Of a DNA stretch of 37,583 nt, positions 14,866 through 22,577 are shown one piece after another. The DNA is from Acidobacteriota bacterium (GTDB lineage Bacteria > Acidobacteriota > Vicinamibacteria > Marinacidobacterales > Marinacidobacteraceae). The position numbers and the translations under genes were made by a program. The notes beneath the pieces are model-generated. The model had not been told where the DNA came from and did no database searches. It saw only the letters and a program-made list of their open reading frames with translations. The first letter of the stretch is position 1; every line of letters begins with the position of its first letter. The stretch is taken from contig JAPPGX010000204.1 of NCBI GenBank assembly GCA_028877265.1, forward strand, positions 1 through 37,583, given 5' to 3'.

Positions 14866-17697
14866 TCAGTAGGTGATCTTGACGCCGACCATGAGCCGGC
14901 GCGGATCCACCCAGCGCTCGCCGATGCCGAACAGACTGGAGTCCCAGGTCTGGGACGCCACGTCCTCGGTCGACGTTGCGTTCATCAGGTTCAGCGCGTC
15001 GACGAACAGCTCGAACCGGGTCCTGTCCGCGAGGAACGCAGTCTTCGAAATCCGGAAGTCCAGCAGGTTCTGATCATCCAGCCGTCTCGATCCGGGGCTT
15101 TCGAGGTTGACACTTCGTCCTCCCTGAGGCAGCACGTCCCGCTCCACCCGGCCGCGCTGCGCCCATGGCTTGCCGTTGAAGTAGGCGTAGTTCCAGCCGA
15201 ACAGGATGTCGTAGGGCAGCATCAGCGTCCCCGTGATCCGGAAGGTGTGGGTCCGGTCGTTCAGCAGGTGCCCGGCCGCGTTGATGAACTGGTTCGGGTC
15301 CTTGGCCAGCGAACTTCCGTAGACCCGGGTGGTCTGGCTCGACGCCGCCCCGAACCCACTGGAGGGCAACAGCCCGAATGCCTTCGACCACACATACGAA
15401 ACCTGCGCCTGCCAGTTGTCGGACATCCGCTTCTCGAAGCCGAACACGAACCCGTTGTAGTCCATGTACATTGGATCGCAGCGGTAGGACACGCCCTCGC
15501 AGTCCACGTTGCCCAGACTGTACAAACGCTCGTTGGCATCCGAGGTGATGGGGTAGACGTCAATGGTCTGGCCATTGCCGAAGGTATGCGGGACGGTGGT
15601 GTAGGTGGAGTTGTGCACATTCCAGCCCAATAGATCGTTCTGGTCCTTGCGCACGTAGGTGAAGTTGAAGGCGAGGCTGGTGCCGAGTTCCCGGTCGAAG
15701 CCGATGGACATCTGGTCGGTAACCGGCGACCGGGAATTGGGGTCGTAGCTCGAGTCGGTGCTCGGCTCGTACTTCGGCCCCTCGATGTCGTAGAGCCCGG
15801 TCTCCTCGTTCCAGTAGAAGTCCTGCTGGCTGCCCTGCCCGGGATGGAGAGCGTGCAGCTCACCGGTGATGGCGGTCCGGTAGAAGCGCCCCCAATTCCC
15901 GCGGAGGACGGTCTTGGCGTCTTCGTCGAGCCGAATGTTGAAGCCGAGCCGCGGCCCGAAGTTGGTCCAGTTGAACTGCTCTCCCGCACCGGCCACGGTT
16001 CCCTGCGAGTCGAAAGTGAGCGCCACGAGGTCGTTCACGAGCAGGTCGTCCACATCCTGGCTGAGGCCGCGCACCGACTCCATCCGCACCCCGGCGGACA
16101 CGGTGATGCGGTTCCCGACGTTGATGACGTCTTCGACGTAAGCCGACGTCTCCTTGAACTGTCCCCCGATGTTGTAAGTCGTTCCGACGAGGATTCCGTA
16201 GGGACTGCCGTCGCCGTTGATGTAGTAGCGCACCCCGCCCGGATAGTTGGGGCCGGGCACGTAGCCGCCGTGGATGCTGTGGGAGCCGTCCGTGTACACG
16301 ACGCCGAACTTGAAGTCATGGTCCGCGCCCATCCAGTCGCTCGCGAAATGACTGACCTTGGCCTTGATGTCGGTGCGCGCCTGTTTGAAGATGTCGTACC
16401 AGGCATAACCGCCGTAGTGGATCCCGTTGTCGATGTCGACCGTGTTGGGGACTCCCGGGTTGTTCGACTCGCTGAGGTCACGCGGGGAGTAGAAGCCCGA
16501 CACCCCAACCTCGTAGAAGGTCTCGGCGCTGAGGATGTGCGTGATCCGCCCGAACGTCACCGAGGGGTTCTTCCCGCTAAAGGTGGCGATCGTGGAAAAC
16601 GGGCGCGACACCGACGGCGTGGCGGGAATGACCCAGATGTCGTCGTGGTAGGTGTGCATGAACTTGACATTCGGAGTCAGGTCCGCCGTCAGCTTCCAGA
16701 ACATGCGGTGGGCGCCGAACTTCCGGGGGAACTGCGGATCCGCCCCGGGCTGGGTGTCCCAGTCCTGGAGGTACTGGTAGTTCCCGTACAGCCAGGCCCG
16801 GTCCCGGATGATCGGCCCCCCGCCGTGGACCGTGTAGTCGTCGTAGCGGTCGCGGTTGTAGCCCCAGCCGTTCGGGTCCTCATCGCCGTCGGCGTTGAGC
16901 TTGATGGGCTGGGTGGTCAGGGAGGCGTGCTGCTTGTAACCGGAAGCCGTGAAGGTGAAGTCGTTCGTCCCCTGCTTGGTCACCACGTTGAAGACCGCCC
17001 CCGCCGCACTCCCGTGCTCAGCCGAAGCGCCGAGGGAAACGATCTCCATTTCCTCGATCAGGTCGGTGGCGGGCCACGGCCAGGCGGCACCGGACACGGG
17101 CGCGGTGAAGTCCACCCCGTCCATCAGGTACTTGTTCTCGTCCACCCCGGAACCGAACGCGGAGACCCGGCTGCTCGTGCCGCTCGTGGGGTTGGTGGCC
17201 GACATGCCGGGAGCGGACTTCGTGAAGTCGAAGAAGCTGAACCGGCGCATCGGAGTGTTCTCCATGTATTCGCTCGAATAGTTGGTGGACACACCGGACT
17301 TGCGAGTGTCGACCACCGGGGTCTCCCCGGTGACGGTCACGGTCTCGGCGACCGTTGCGAGGCCGAGCGAGACGATCCGTTCGACCGTGCCGCCCACGAG
17401 GACCTGCATGCCCTCCTCGATGTAGGTGCCGAAGCCCGGGAGTTCCACCGTGAGGGTGTAGTCACCGGGAGGCAGGTTCGGGAAGCGGTACTGCCCGGAG
17501 GCGTTGGTTACCGCCATCCGGGGGCCACCGGGAAGCTGCTCCGAAGCGACGCTCACCGTCGCGCCGGGAAGCACGAGCCCCTGGTCGTCGGAGACCGTGC
17601 CCAGGATCGTTCCCGTGATCTGGCCGAACGCCGTGCCGGCGGCAAGGACGAGTCCGAGCGCCAGCAGGCCTCCAATTGCTCTTCGAGATCGAGTCAT
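14866..17697 (-). CDS. TonB-dependent receptor with carboxypeptidase-regulatory-like N-terminus
   Basis: A 943-residue outer-membrane receptor of the acidobacterial Oar-like type. The signal peptide (about 1-25, ending AFG) is followed by a CarboxypepD_reg-like beta-sandwich (about 28-115; ITGTILGTVSDDQGLVLPGA), then a plug domain (about 120-245; MDGVDFTAP, VVTKQGTNDF) and a long beta-barrel with frequent aromatic strands, ending in MVGVKITY. It should carry a large ligand across the outer membrane using TonB energy; no SusD partner is present and the ligand is unknown. An upstream TTG extends the frame by one codon, but the ATG at 17697 is preceded by AGGGGG at good spacing. A consensus-like promoter lies at 17766-17794. 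Confidence 0.93.
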   Translation of the reverse strand: MTRSRRAIGGLLALGLVLAAGTAFGQITGTILGTVSDDQGLVLPGATVSVASEQLPGGPRMAVTNASGQYRFPNLPPGDYTLTVELPGFGTYIEEGMQVLVGGTVERIVSLGLATVAETVTVTGETPVVDTRKSGVSTNYSSEYMENTPMRRFSFFDFTKSAPGMSATNPTSGTSSRVSAFGSGVDENKYLMDGVDFTAPVSGAAWPWPATDLIEEMEIVSLGASAEHGSAAGAVFNVVTKQGTNDFTFTASGYKQHASLTTQPIKLNADGDEDPNGWGYNRDRYDDYTVHGGGPIIRDRAWLYGNYQYLQDWDTQPGADPQFPRKFGAHRMFWKLTADLTPNVKFMHTYHDDIWVIPATPSVSRPFSTIATFSGKNPSVTFGRITHILSAETFYEVGVSGFYSPRDLSESNNPGVPNTVDIDNGIHYGGYAWYDIFKQARTDIKAKVSHFASDWMGADHDFKFGVVYTDGSHSIHGGYVPGPNYPGGVRYYINGDGSPYGILVGTTYNIGGQFKETSAYVEDVINVGNRITVSAGVRMESVRGLSQDVDDLLVNDLVALTFDSQGTVAGAGEQFNWTNFGPRLGFNIRLDEDAKTVLRGNWGRFYRTAITGELHALHPGQGSQQDFYWNEETGLYDIEGPKYEPSTDSSYDPNSRSPVTDQMSIGFDRELGTSLAFNFTYVRKDQNDLLGWNVHNSTYTTVPHTFGNGQTIDVYPITSDANERLYSLGNVDCEGVSYRCDPMYMDYNGFVFGFEKRMSDNWQAQVSYVWSKAFGLLPSSGFGAASSQTTRVYGSSLAKDPNQFINAAGHLLNDRTHTFRITGTLMLPYDILFGWNYAYFNGKPWAQRGRVERDVLPQGGRSVNLESPGSRRLDDQNLLDFRISKTAFLADRTRFELFVDALNLMNATSTEDVASQTWDSSLFGIGERWVDPRRLMVGVKITY

Positions 17698-17765
17698 CAA
17701 AACCCCCTGAAGATGGAAGTCGCGGACCCCGAAGACGACCGAAACCGCCTCCGGTCCAATTCCGA

Positions 17766-17794
17766 ACCGTATGGACTCGGGAGGGGCGTGTCAA
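17766..17794 (-). promoter_or_regulatory. Sigma-70-like promoter of the TonB receptor gene
   Basis: On the minus strand, TTGACA (17789-17794) is followed after exactly 17 bases by TACGGT (17766-17771). The -35 is a perfect match and the -10 keeps TAnnnT. The start of transcription would fall near 17759, giving a leader of about 60 bases with the AGGGGG ribosome site. It lies in a 368-base divergent gap. The rest of that gap holds the hairpin repeat and the sulfatase promoter described separately; I see no gene in it. Confidence 0.6.
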
Positions 17795-17923
17795 CCGGCC
17801 CAAACCCATGAAAGCCCCGTGGAAACCACGGAGGCTCCGGCAACCGGGAAGGACGGAACTACAACGGGCGGACGGGGAGTTTCCGTGTCCTCGTCGCCCA
17901 AGCCGGCTGATGGCACGTCGTCC

Positions 17924-17976
17924 GCGGCCCTGCGGCCCGCTGTGCCGGCTGAAGCCGGCGTTCCAGGCCGGCGCTG
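17924..17976 (+). repeat. Dispersed GC-rich hairpin repeat, copy 3
   Basis: The core is GCCGGC-TGAA-GCCGGC (17944-17959), then GTTCCA and GCCGGCGC (17967-17974). It is the reverse complement of most of the copy at 35960-36010, including the TGAA/TTCA loop. The GCCCGCC/GGCGGGC part is degraded here to a GGCC-rich stretch (17924-17940). It lies between the promoters of the divergent TonB and sulfatase genes. Confidence 0.65.
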
Positions 17977-18038
17977 CCATCGTGGTCGTGCCGGGCGCCA
18001 ACACCACGGTGTGCATCCGGGCGCGCCAATCAGCGGTG

Positions 18039-18059
18039 GCCCGAGGCTCGGGCGATAAT
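18039..18059 (+). promoter_or_regulatory. Palindrome abutting a -10 box just before the sulfatase start
   Basis: A perfect 15-base palindrome with a one-base centre, GCCCGAGGCTCGGGC (18039-18053), touches GATAAT (18054-18059), which matches five of six bases of a -10 element. The GTG start of the sulfatase gene follows six bases later, so transcription would begin at or within the start codon and the mRNA would be leaderless. No ribosome site is present, which agrees. The palindrome occupies the -35/-10 spacer, where a repressor or activator could bind. No TTGACA-like -35 is seen. Confidence 0.45.
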
Positions 18060-18065
18060 CGCAGC

Positions 18066-20372
18066 GTGACCGAGTCCCGCCTCCGCAGGTGGTTTTTCGC
18101 GGCCGGAGCGGCCGCCGTTGCGCTCTTCGCGGGGGCGTGTTCCGGCCTTCCCGGCGGAAGCGACGCCATCCGGCCCCTGAACGTCGTGGTGGTCACGCTC
18201 GACACCCTTTCGGCGCGACACCTGACCCAGTACGGCAACGATCGGATCCAGACGAGCGCGTTCGGCCGGATAGCGGCCGAGGGCGTGCTCTTCGAGCAGG
18301 CCACCGCCACCGTGCCGCTCACCCTGCCCTCGCACACCTCCATGTTCACCGGGACCTACCCGATGTTCAACGGGGTGCGGGACAACGGCGGCTACTACGT
18401 CCGGGAGGACTCCGAGACGCTCGCCGAAGCGCTGAACGCGGCGGGGTACCGGACCGGCGCGTTCGTCGCCGCTTTCGTCGTCGATTCCCGCTGGGGGCTC
18501 GACCAGGGATTCGACCGCTACTTCGACGACTTCAACTTCCGCGAGTTCGAGCGGATCAGCCTCGACAGCGTGCAGCGCCCGGGCGACGAGGTTCTCGAGG
18601 CGGCGCTGGACTGGATGGACGGGGTGAAGGAGGAGCGGTTCTTCTCCTGGATCCACCTGTACGACCCGCACTGGCCCTACGAGGCCCCGGAGCCGTGGGC
18701 CTCCCGGGTCAGCGGCTACTCCGAAGCCTCCTATGACGCGGAGGTGCTGTTCACCGATTCCCTGGTCGGGCAGTTGCTGGACTGGCTGGACGAGAACGAA
18801 CTCGCGGAGGACACGCTGCTCGTCCTGATGGGGGACCACGGCGAGAGCCTCGGCCGGCACCGCGAGGGGGCGCACGGGTTCTTCATCTACGACGCCGCGA
18901 TGCAGGTGCCCTTCCTGCTCCGGGCGCCCTACCGCCAGATCGGCCGCGGACTGCGCGTCCCCGCCCAGGTGCGCGGGATCGACCTGATGCCCACCGTCCT
19001 CGACCTGGTGGGCGTGCCGATCCCGGGCGACGTGCAGGGCGCGAGCCTCGTGCCCCTCGCCGACGGCACCGAGACCGACCTGGGACTCTGGGCGTACTCG
19101 GAGAGCTTCTATCCCCGGAACCACTACGGCTGGTCTCCGCTCCGCGCCCTCCGGAACGGCCTGCTCCACTTCATATCAGCGCCGCGCCCGGAACTCTTTG
19201 AGGTGCTCGAGGACCCGGGCCAGACGCGGAATCTCGCCGCCGAACGGCCGGGCCAGGTCCGGCAGCTCCAGGCGCGGCTCGACCAAGTGGTGGCCGCGCA
19301 CGAGAGGGAAGGAGCCGACGAAGAGGCCCCCGAGACCCTGGACGAGGAGACGCGGGCCCAGCTCGCCGCGCTCGGCTACCTGGGCGGCGCTTCGCGCGTC
19401 CGGGTGGAAGAAGGTGAGGAACTCGCCGACCCCAAGGACAAGATCGTCCTCTACAACCTGCTGAAAGAAGCCGGCACCGACTCCACCGAAGACCGGATCG
19501 AGGACGCGATGGCCAAGGTGCAGCGCGTTCTCGCCGACGATCCCGGCATCCTGGAAGCGCACCTGATCCTCGGCAACCTCCACGTCAAGCGGGAAGACTG
19601 GGACGGGGCGATCGGCGCCTACCGGGAGGCGTTGGTCCTCGATCCCGAGTACAAGTCCGCGATCCTGGGGCTGGCGGACGCCTACCGGCTGGCGGAGCGG
19701 TATGACGAAGCCGCCGCCGGCTACCGGCGCCTGCTGGAACTGGACCCCAACGACAACAAGGCCCACTACCACCTGGCCGAGATCCACGCGGCCGAGGGAG
19801 AGTACGAAGAAGCGCTCGAAGTGCTCGCCGGGCTCGAGGCAACCGGCGAGGAACGGGCGCCGGCCCGGAACCTGAAGGGCGAGTGCCTGCTGAGCCTCGG
19901 CCGCCTCGACGAAGCCGAGGCCGAGCTGCGCCTCGCGCTGGAAATGGACGACCAGCTCTCGGACGCCTGGTACAACCTGGCGCTGCTCTTCGAGGAACGG
20001 GGAGACGGCTCCGGCGCCATCGAGGCCTATGAAACCCGTCTCGAGATGGCGCCGAAGGACTTCCGGTCCCACTTCAACGTCGCGAAGCTCTATGGGGCGA
20101 TGGGAGATCCCGAACGCATGGAGACCTCGTTCCGGGCTTCGGTCGAGCACAACCCCGACTTCGGGGTCGGCTACCTGTATCTGTCCAAGGTGCTGCTCGA
20201 CCGGGGCGAACTGGACGGGGCGGAAGAAACCGCGCTTCGCGGACTCGCTCTCAACCCGGAACCGGACATGGCCCCACTCGGCCACTTCGTGCTGGCCGAT
20301 GTCTACAACCGGCAGGGCCGGCTCGCGGAGGCGGAGCGCGAAGTGCGCCGCGCCCAGTCCTACCGGCGGTAG
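18066..20372 (+). CDS. Sulfatase-like hydrolase fused to tetratricopeptide repeats, lipoprotein type
   Basis: A 768-residue protein. A signal with a relaxed lipobox (AGAC, Cys25) leads into an alkaline-phosphatase-superfamily sulfatase domain (about 38-440): metal-site Asp46 in VVVVTLDTLS, the nucleophile region PLTLPSHTSMFTG (84-96) and D257-H258 in MGDHGES. TPR units fill about 480-768 (for example EYKSAILGLADAYRLAERYD). The position that is Cys or Ser in formylglycine sulfatases is Thr86, so hydrolysis of a phosphate or phosphonate ester, or a Thr nucleophile as in LTA-synthase relatives, is as likely as sulfatase activity. Such fusions are common in Acidobacteriota. The GTG at 18066 is chosen because upstream sequence in frame is promoter and repeat DNA. 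Confidence 0.88.
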   Translation: MTESRLRRWFFAAGAAAVALFAGACSGLPGGSDAIRPLNVVVVTLDTLSARHLTQYGNDRIQTSAFGRIAAEGVLFEQATATVPLTLPSHTSMFTGTYPMFNGVRDNGGYYVREDSETLAEALNAAGYRTGAFVAAFVVDSRWGLDQGFDRYFDDFNFREFERISLDSVQRPGDEVLEAALDWMDGVKEERFFSWIHLYDPHWPYEAPEPWASRVSGYSEASYDAEVLFTDSLVGQLLDWLDENELAEDTLLVLMGDHGESLGRHREGAHGFFIYDAAMQVPFLLRAPYRQIGRGLRVPAQVRGIDLMPTVLDLVGVPIPGDVQGASLVPLADGTETDLGLWAYSESFYPRNHYGWSPLRALRNGLLHFISAPRPELFEVLEDPGQTRNLAAERPGQVRQLQARLDQVVAAHEREGADEEAPETLDEETRAQLAALGYLGGASRVRVEEGEELADPKDKIVLYNLLKEAGTDSTEDRIEDAMAKVQRVLADDPGILEAHLILGNLHVKREDWDGAIGAYREALVLDPEYKSAILGLADAYRLAERYDEAAAGYRRLLELDPNDNKAHYHLAEIHAAEGEYEEALEVLAGLEATGEERAPARNLKGECLLSLGRLDEAEAELRLALEMDDQLSDAWYNLALLFEERGDGSGAIEAYETRLEMAPKDFRSHFNVAKLYGAMGDPERMETSFRASVEHNPDFGVGYLYLSKVLLDRGELDGAEETALRGLALNPEPDMAPLGHFVLADVYNRQGRLAEAEREVRRAQSYRR

Positions 20373-20386
20373 CGGCCACCGGCCGC
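20372..20386 (+). terminator. Short GC hairpin after the sulfatase-TPR gene
   Basis: GCGGCC (20372-20377) and GGCCGC (20381-20386) flank ACC, overlapping the last base of the stop codon. There is no T-run, so it is at best a weak terminator or a 3'-end stabiliser. The remainder of the 83-base gap to the peptidase gene shows no clear promoter. Confidence 0.3.
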
Positions 20387-20455
20387 GACAGAATTGCGAC
20401 CTGCGGAAGCTCGGCGGGACCCGGTTCGCCGGCGCCGCCGACGGGAGTTCCCATC

Positions 20456-22576
20456 ATGAACAATCGCTTTGTTGCGGCCGCCGCGGCGGCCCTGTGGCTG
20501 GCGGCGGGTTGCACGCCGCCGGAGGACGACGTGGCTGACAACCCGTTCTTCACCGAGAGCACGCTGCCCTACGGGTTGCCCCACTTCGACCTCATCAAGG
20601 ACGGCCACTACCGGGCGGCGTTCGAGCGCGGCATGGCCGAGCAACTCGACGAGATCGAGGCCATCGCGTCGGCATCCGACCCGGCCAGCTTCGAGAACAC
20701 CCTGGTGCCCATCGAACGGTCGGGCCGGCTCCTCGACCGGGTGGCGCGGGTCTTCTTCAGCCTGTCCTCCGCGGACACGAACGACGAGATCAACGCGATC
20801 CGCGCCGAGATGGCGCCAAAGCTGGCGGCGCACTCGGACCAGATCCTCCTGAACGCCGATCTGTTCGCCCGGGTGGAGTCGCTCTACGAGTCCCGGAACG
20901 ACCTCGGCCTCTCGCCCGAAGAGGTGCGCCTCGTGGAGCAGTACCGGCGGGACTTCACCCGCGCCGGCGCCCTGCTCTCCGAGTCGGAGAAGGACCGCAT
21001 GCGGGAGATCAACGCAGAACTCGCTTCGCTCTCGGCAGCCTTCAGCGAGAACACCCTCGACGAGGTGAACGCATCGGCGGTCGTGGTGGATTCCGCCGAG
21101 GAACTCGCCGGACTCTCCGAGGGAGAGATCGCCGCGGCGGCCGAAGCCGCGAAGGCCCGCGACCTCGAGGGCAAGTACGTCATCGCGCTCCTCAACACCA
21201 GCGGACAACCGGCGCTCTCGTCGCTCGAGGACCGCGCGCTCCGCGAGCGGATCATGAAGACCTCGCTGGCACGGGGGAGCCGCGGCGGGGAGCACGACAA
21301 CCGCGAGGCGGTGGTGCAGATCGCCGCCCTCCGCGCCGAGCGCGCCGCACTGCTCGGCTACCCGCACCACGCCGCCTACATCCTCGAGGAACAGACGGCG
21401 CAGACCATCGAGGCGGTCGACGGACGGCTTTCCGGTCTCACCCCGAGGGCCGTAGCCAACGCGCGGCGTGAAGCCGAGGACCTGGCGGAACTGGCCCGCT
21501 CCGAGGGCGCCGACATCGAGATCGCGGCCTGGGACTGGTCGTACTACTCGGAGAAGCTGCGGGCCGAGCGGTTCTCCTTCGACGCCTCCGAGCTCCGGCC
21601 CTACTTCGAGATGGACGGGGTGCTGGTGAACGGGGTCTTCTTTGCAGCCACCCAGCTCTTCGGCCTGACCTTCGAAGAACGGCCCGAACTGCCCGTCTAT
21701 CACCCGGATGTGCGCATCTGGGAGGTGTTCGAGGAGGACGGCAGCCCGCTCGGGCTCTTCATCGGCGACTTCTACGCCCGGCCGTCCAAGCGGGGCGGGG
21801 CCTGGATGAACGCCTACGTCTCCCAGTCCGGCCTGCTCGGCACGCAGCCCGTGGTCGCCAACCACCTGAACGTCCCCAAGCCCCCAGAGGGCGAACCCAC
21901 GCTGCTGACCTTCGACGAGGTCATCACCCTGTTCCACGAATTCGGGCACGCCCTGCACGGCCTCTTCTCGAACGTCCGCTACCCCTACTTCGCCGGGACC
22001 TCCGTTCCCCGCGACTTCGTCGAATACCCCTCGCAGGTGAACGAGATGTGGGCGACCTGGCCGGAGGTGCTCCGGAACTACGCCGTCCACCACGAGACCG
22101 GCGAGCCGATCCCGGGCGACCTCCTCGACCGGGTGCTCTCCGCGCGCACCTTCAACCAGGGCTTCGCCACCACCGAGTACCTGGCCGCCACCCTGCTCGA
22201 CCTCGCCTGGCACCAGCTCGGCGTCGGCGAGACCCCCGATGCGGACGGAGTGCTCGCGTTCGAGGAAGCGGCGCTCGAGGAGGCCGGAATCGCGTTCGCG
22301 CCGGTGCCGCCGCGCTACCGCACCACCTACTTCTCCCACATCTGGAGCAGCGGTTACTCGGCCGGCTACTACTCCTACATCTGGAGCGAGGTCCTCGACG
22401 CGGACTCCGTGGAGTGGTTCCGGGAGAACGACGGCCTCCTGCGCGAGAACGGCGACCACTTCCGCGAGACCCTGCTCTCGAAGGGGGGCAGCATCGAGGC
22501 CATGGACCTCTTCCGTACCTTCCGCGGGCGGGACCCGGAGGTCGAGCCCCTGCTCCGGCGTCGCGGCCTGAACTGA
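20456..22576 (+). CDS. dcp: M3 family metallopeptidase, dipeptidyl carboxypeptidase type, lipoprotein
   Basis: A 706-residue zinc peptidase of family M3 (Dcp/OpdA-like), which removes C-terminal dipeptides or cleaves short peptides. The catalytic motif HEFGHALH gives H494, E495 and H498. E523 in EYPSQ is the third zinc ligand at the family spacing. The substrate-binding tyrosines and glycines lie in the SSGYSAGYYSYIWSE segment near 640. The N-terminus has a lipobox-like LAAGC, so it is probably envelope-anchored, unlike the cytosolic E. coli OpdA. GGGAG lies about 9 bases before the ATG. It follows the sulfatase gene by 83 bases on the same strand, and its stop is one base from that of the convergent permease gene. 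Confidence 0.93.
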   Translation: MNNRFVAAAAAALWLAAGCTPPEDDVADNPFFTESTLPYGLPHFDLIKDGHYRAAFERGMAEQLDEIEAIASASDPASFENTLVPIERSGRLLDRVARVFFSLSSADTNDEINAIRAEMAPKLAAHSDQILLNADLFARVESLYESRNDLGLSPEEVRLVEQYRRDFTRAGALLSESEKDRMREINAELASLSAAFSENTLDEVNASAVVVDSAEELAGLSEGEIAAAAEAAKARDLEGKYVIALLNTSGQPALSSLEDRALRERIMKTSLARGSRGGEHDNREAVVQIAALRAERAALLGYPHHAAYILEEQTAQTIEAVDGRLSGLTPRAVANARREAEDLAELARSEGADIEIAAWDWSYYSEKLRAERFSFDASELRPYFEMDGVLVNGVFFAATQLFGLTFEERPELPVYHPDVRIWEVFEEDGSPLGLFIGDFYARPSKRGGAWMNAYVSQSGLLGTQPVVANHLNVPKPPEGEPTLLTFDEVITLFHEFGHALHGLFSNVRYPYFAGTSVPRDFVEYPSQVNEMWATWPEVLRNYAVHHETGEPIPGDLLDRVLSARTFNQGFATTEYLAATLLDLAWHQLGVGETPDADGVLAFEEAALEEAGIAFAPVPPRYRTTYFSHIWSSGYSAGYYSYIWSEVLDADSVEWFRENDGLLRENGDHFRETLLSKGGSIEAMDLFRTFRGRDPEVEPLLRRRGLN

Positions 22577-22577
22577 C

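Noticed and set aside
12653..14872. A 739-codon plus-strand open frame over the FG-GAP gene
   Set aside because: It is the antisense shadow of a gene with clear calcium-loop repeats; its product is rich in Val/Arg/Gly without recognisable motifs.
15844..17811. A 655-codon plus-strand open frame over the TonB receptor
   Set aside because: Antisense to a receptor with clear signal, plug and barrel; no ribosome site and no domain.
17771..18058. A 95-codon open frame in the gap before the sulfatase gene
   Set aside because: It runs through the TonB promoter and the palindromic repeat, has no ribosome site and a low-complexity product.
20360..22459. A 699-codon minus-strand open frame over the M3 peptidase gene
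   Set aside because: The plus strand encodes a complete peptidase with HEFGH motif; the antisense product has no domain.
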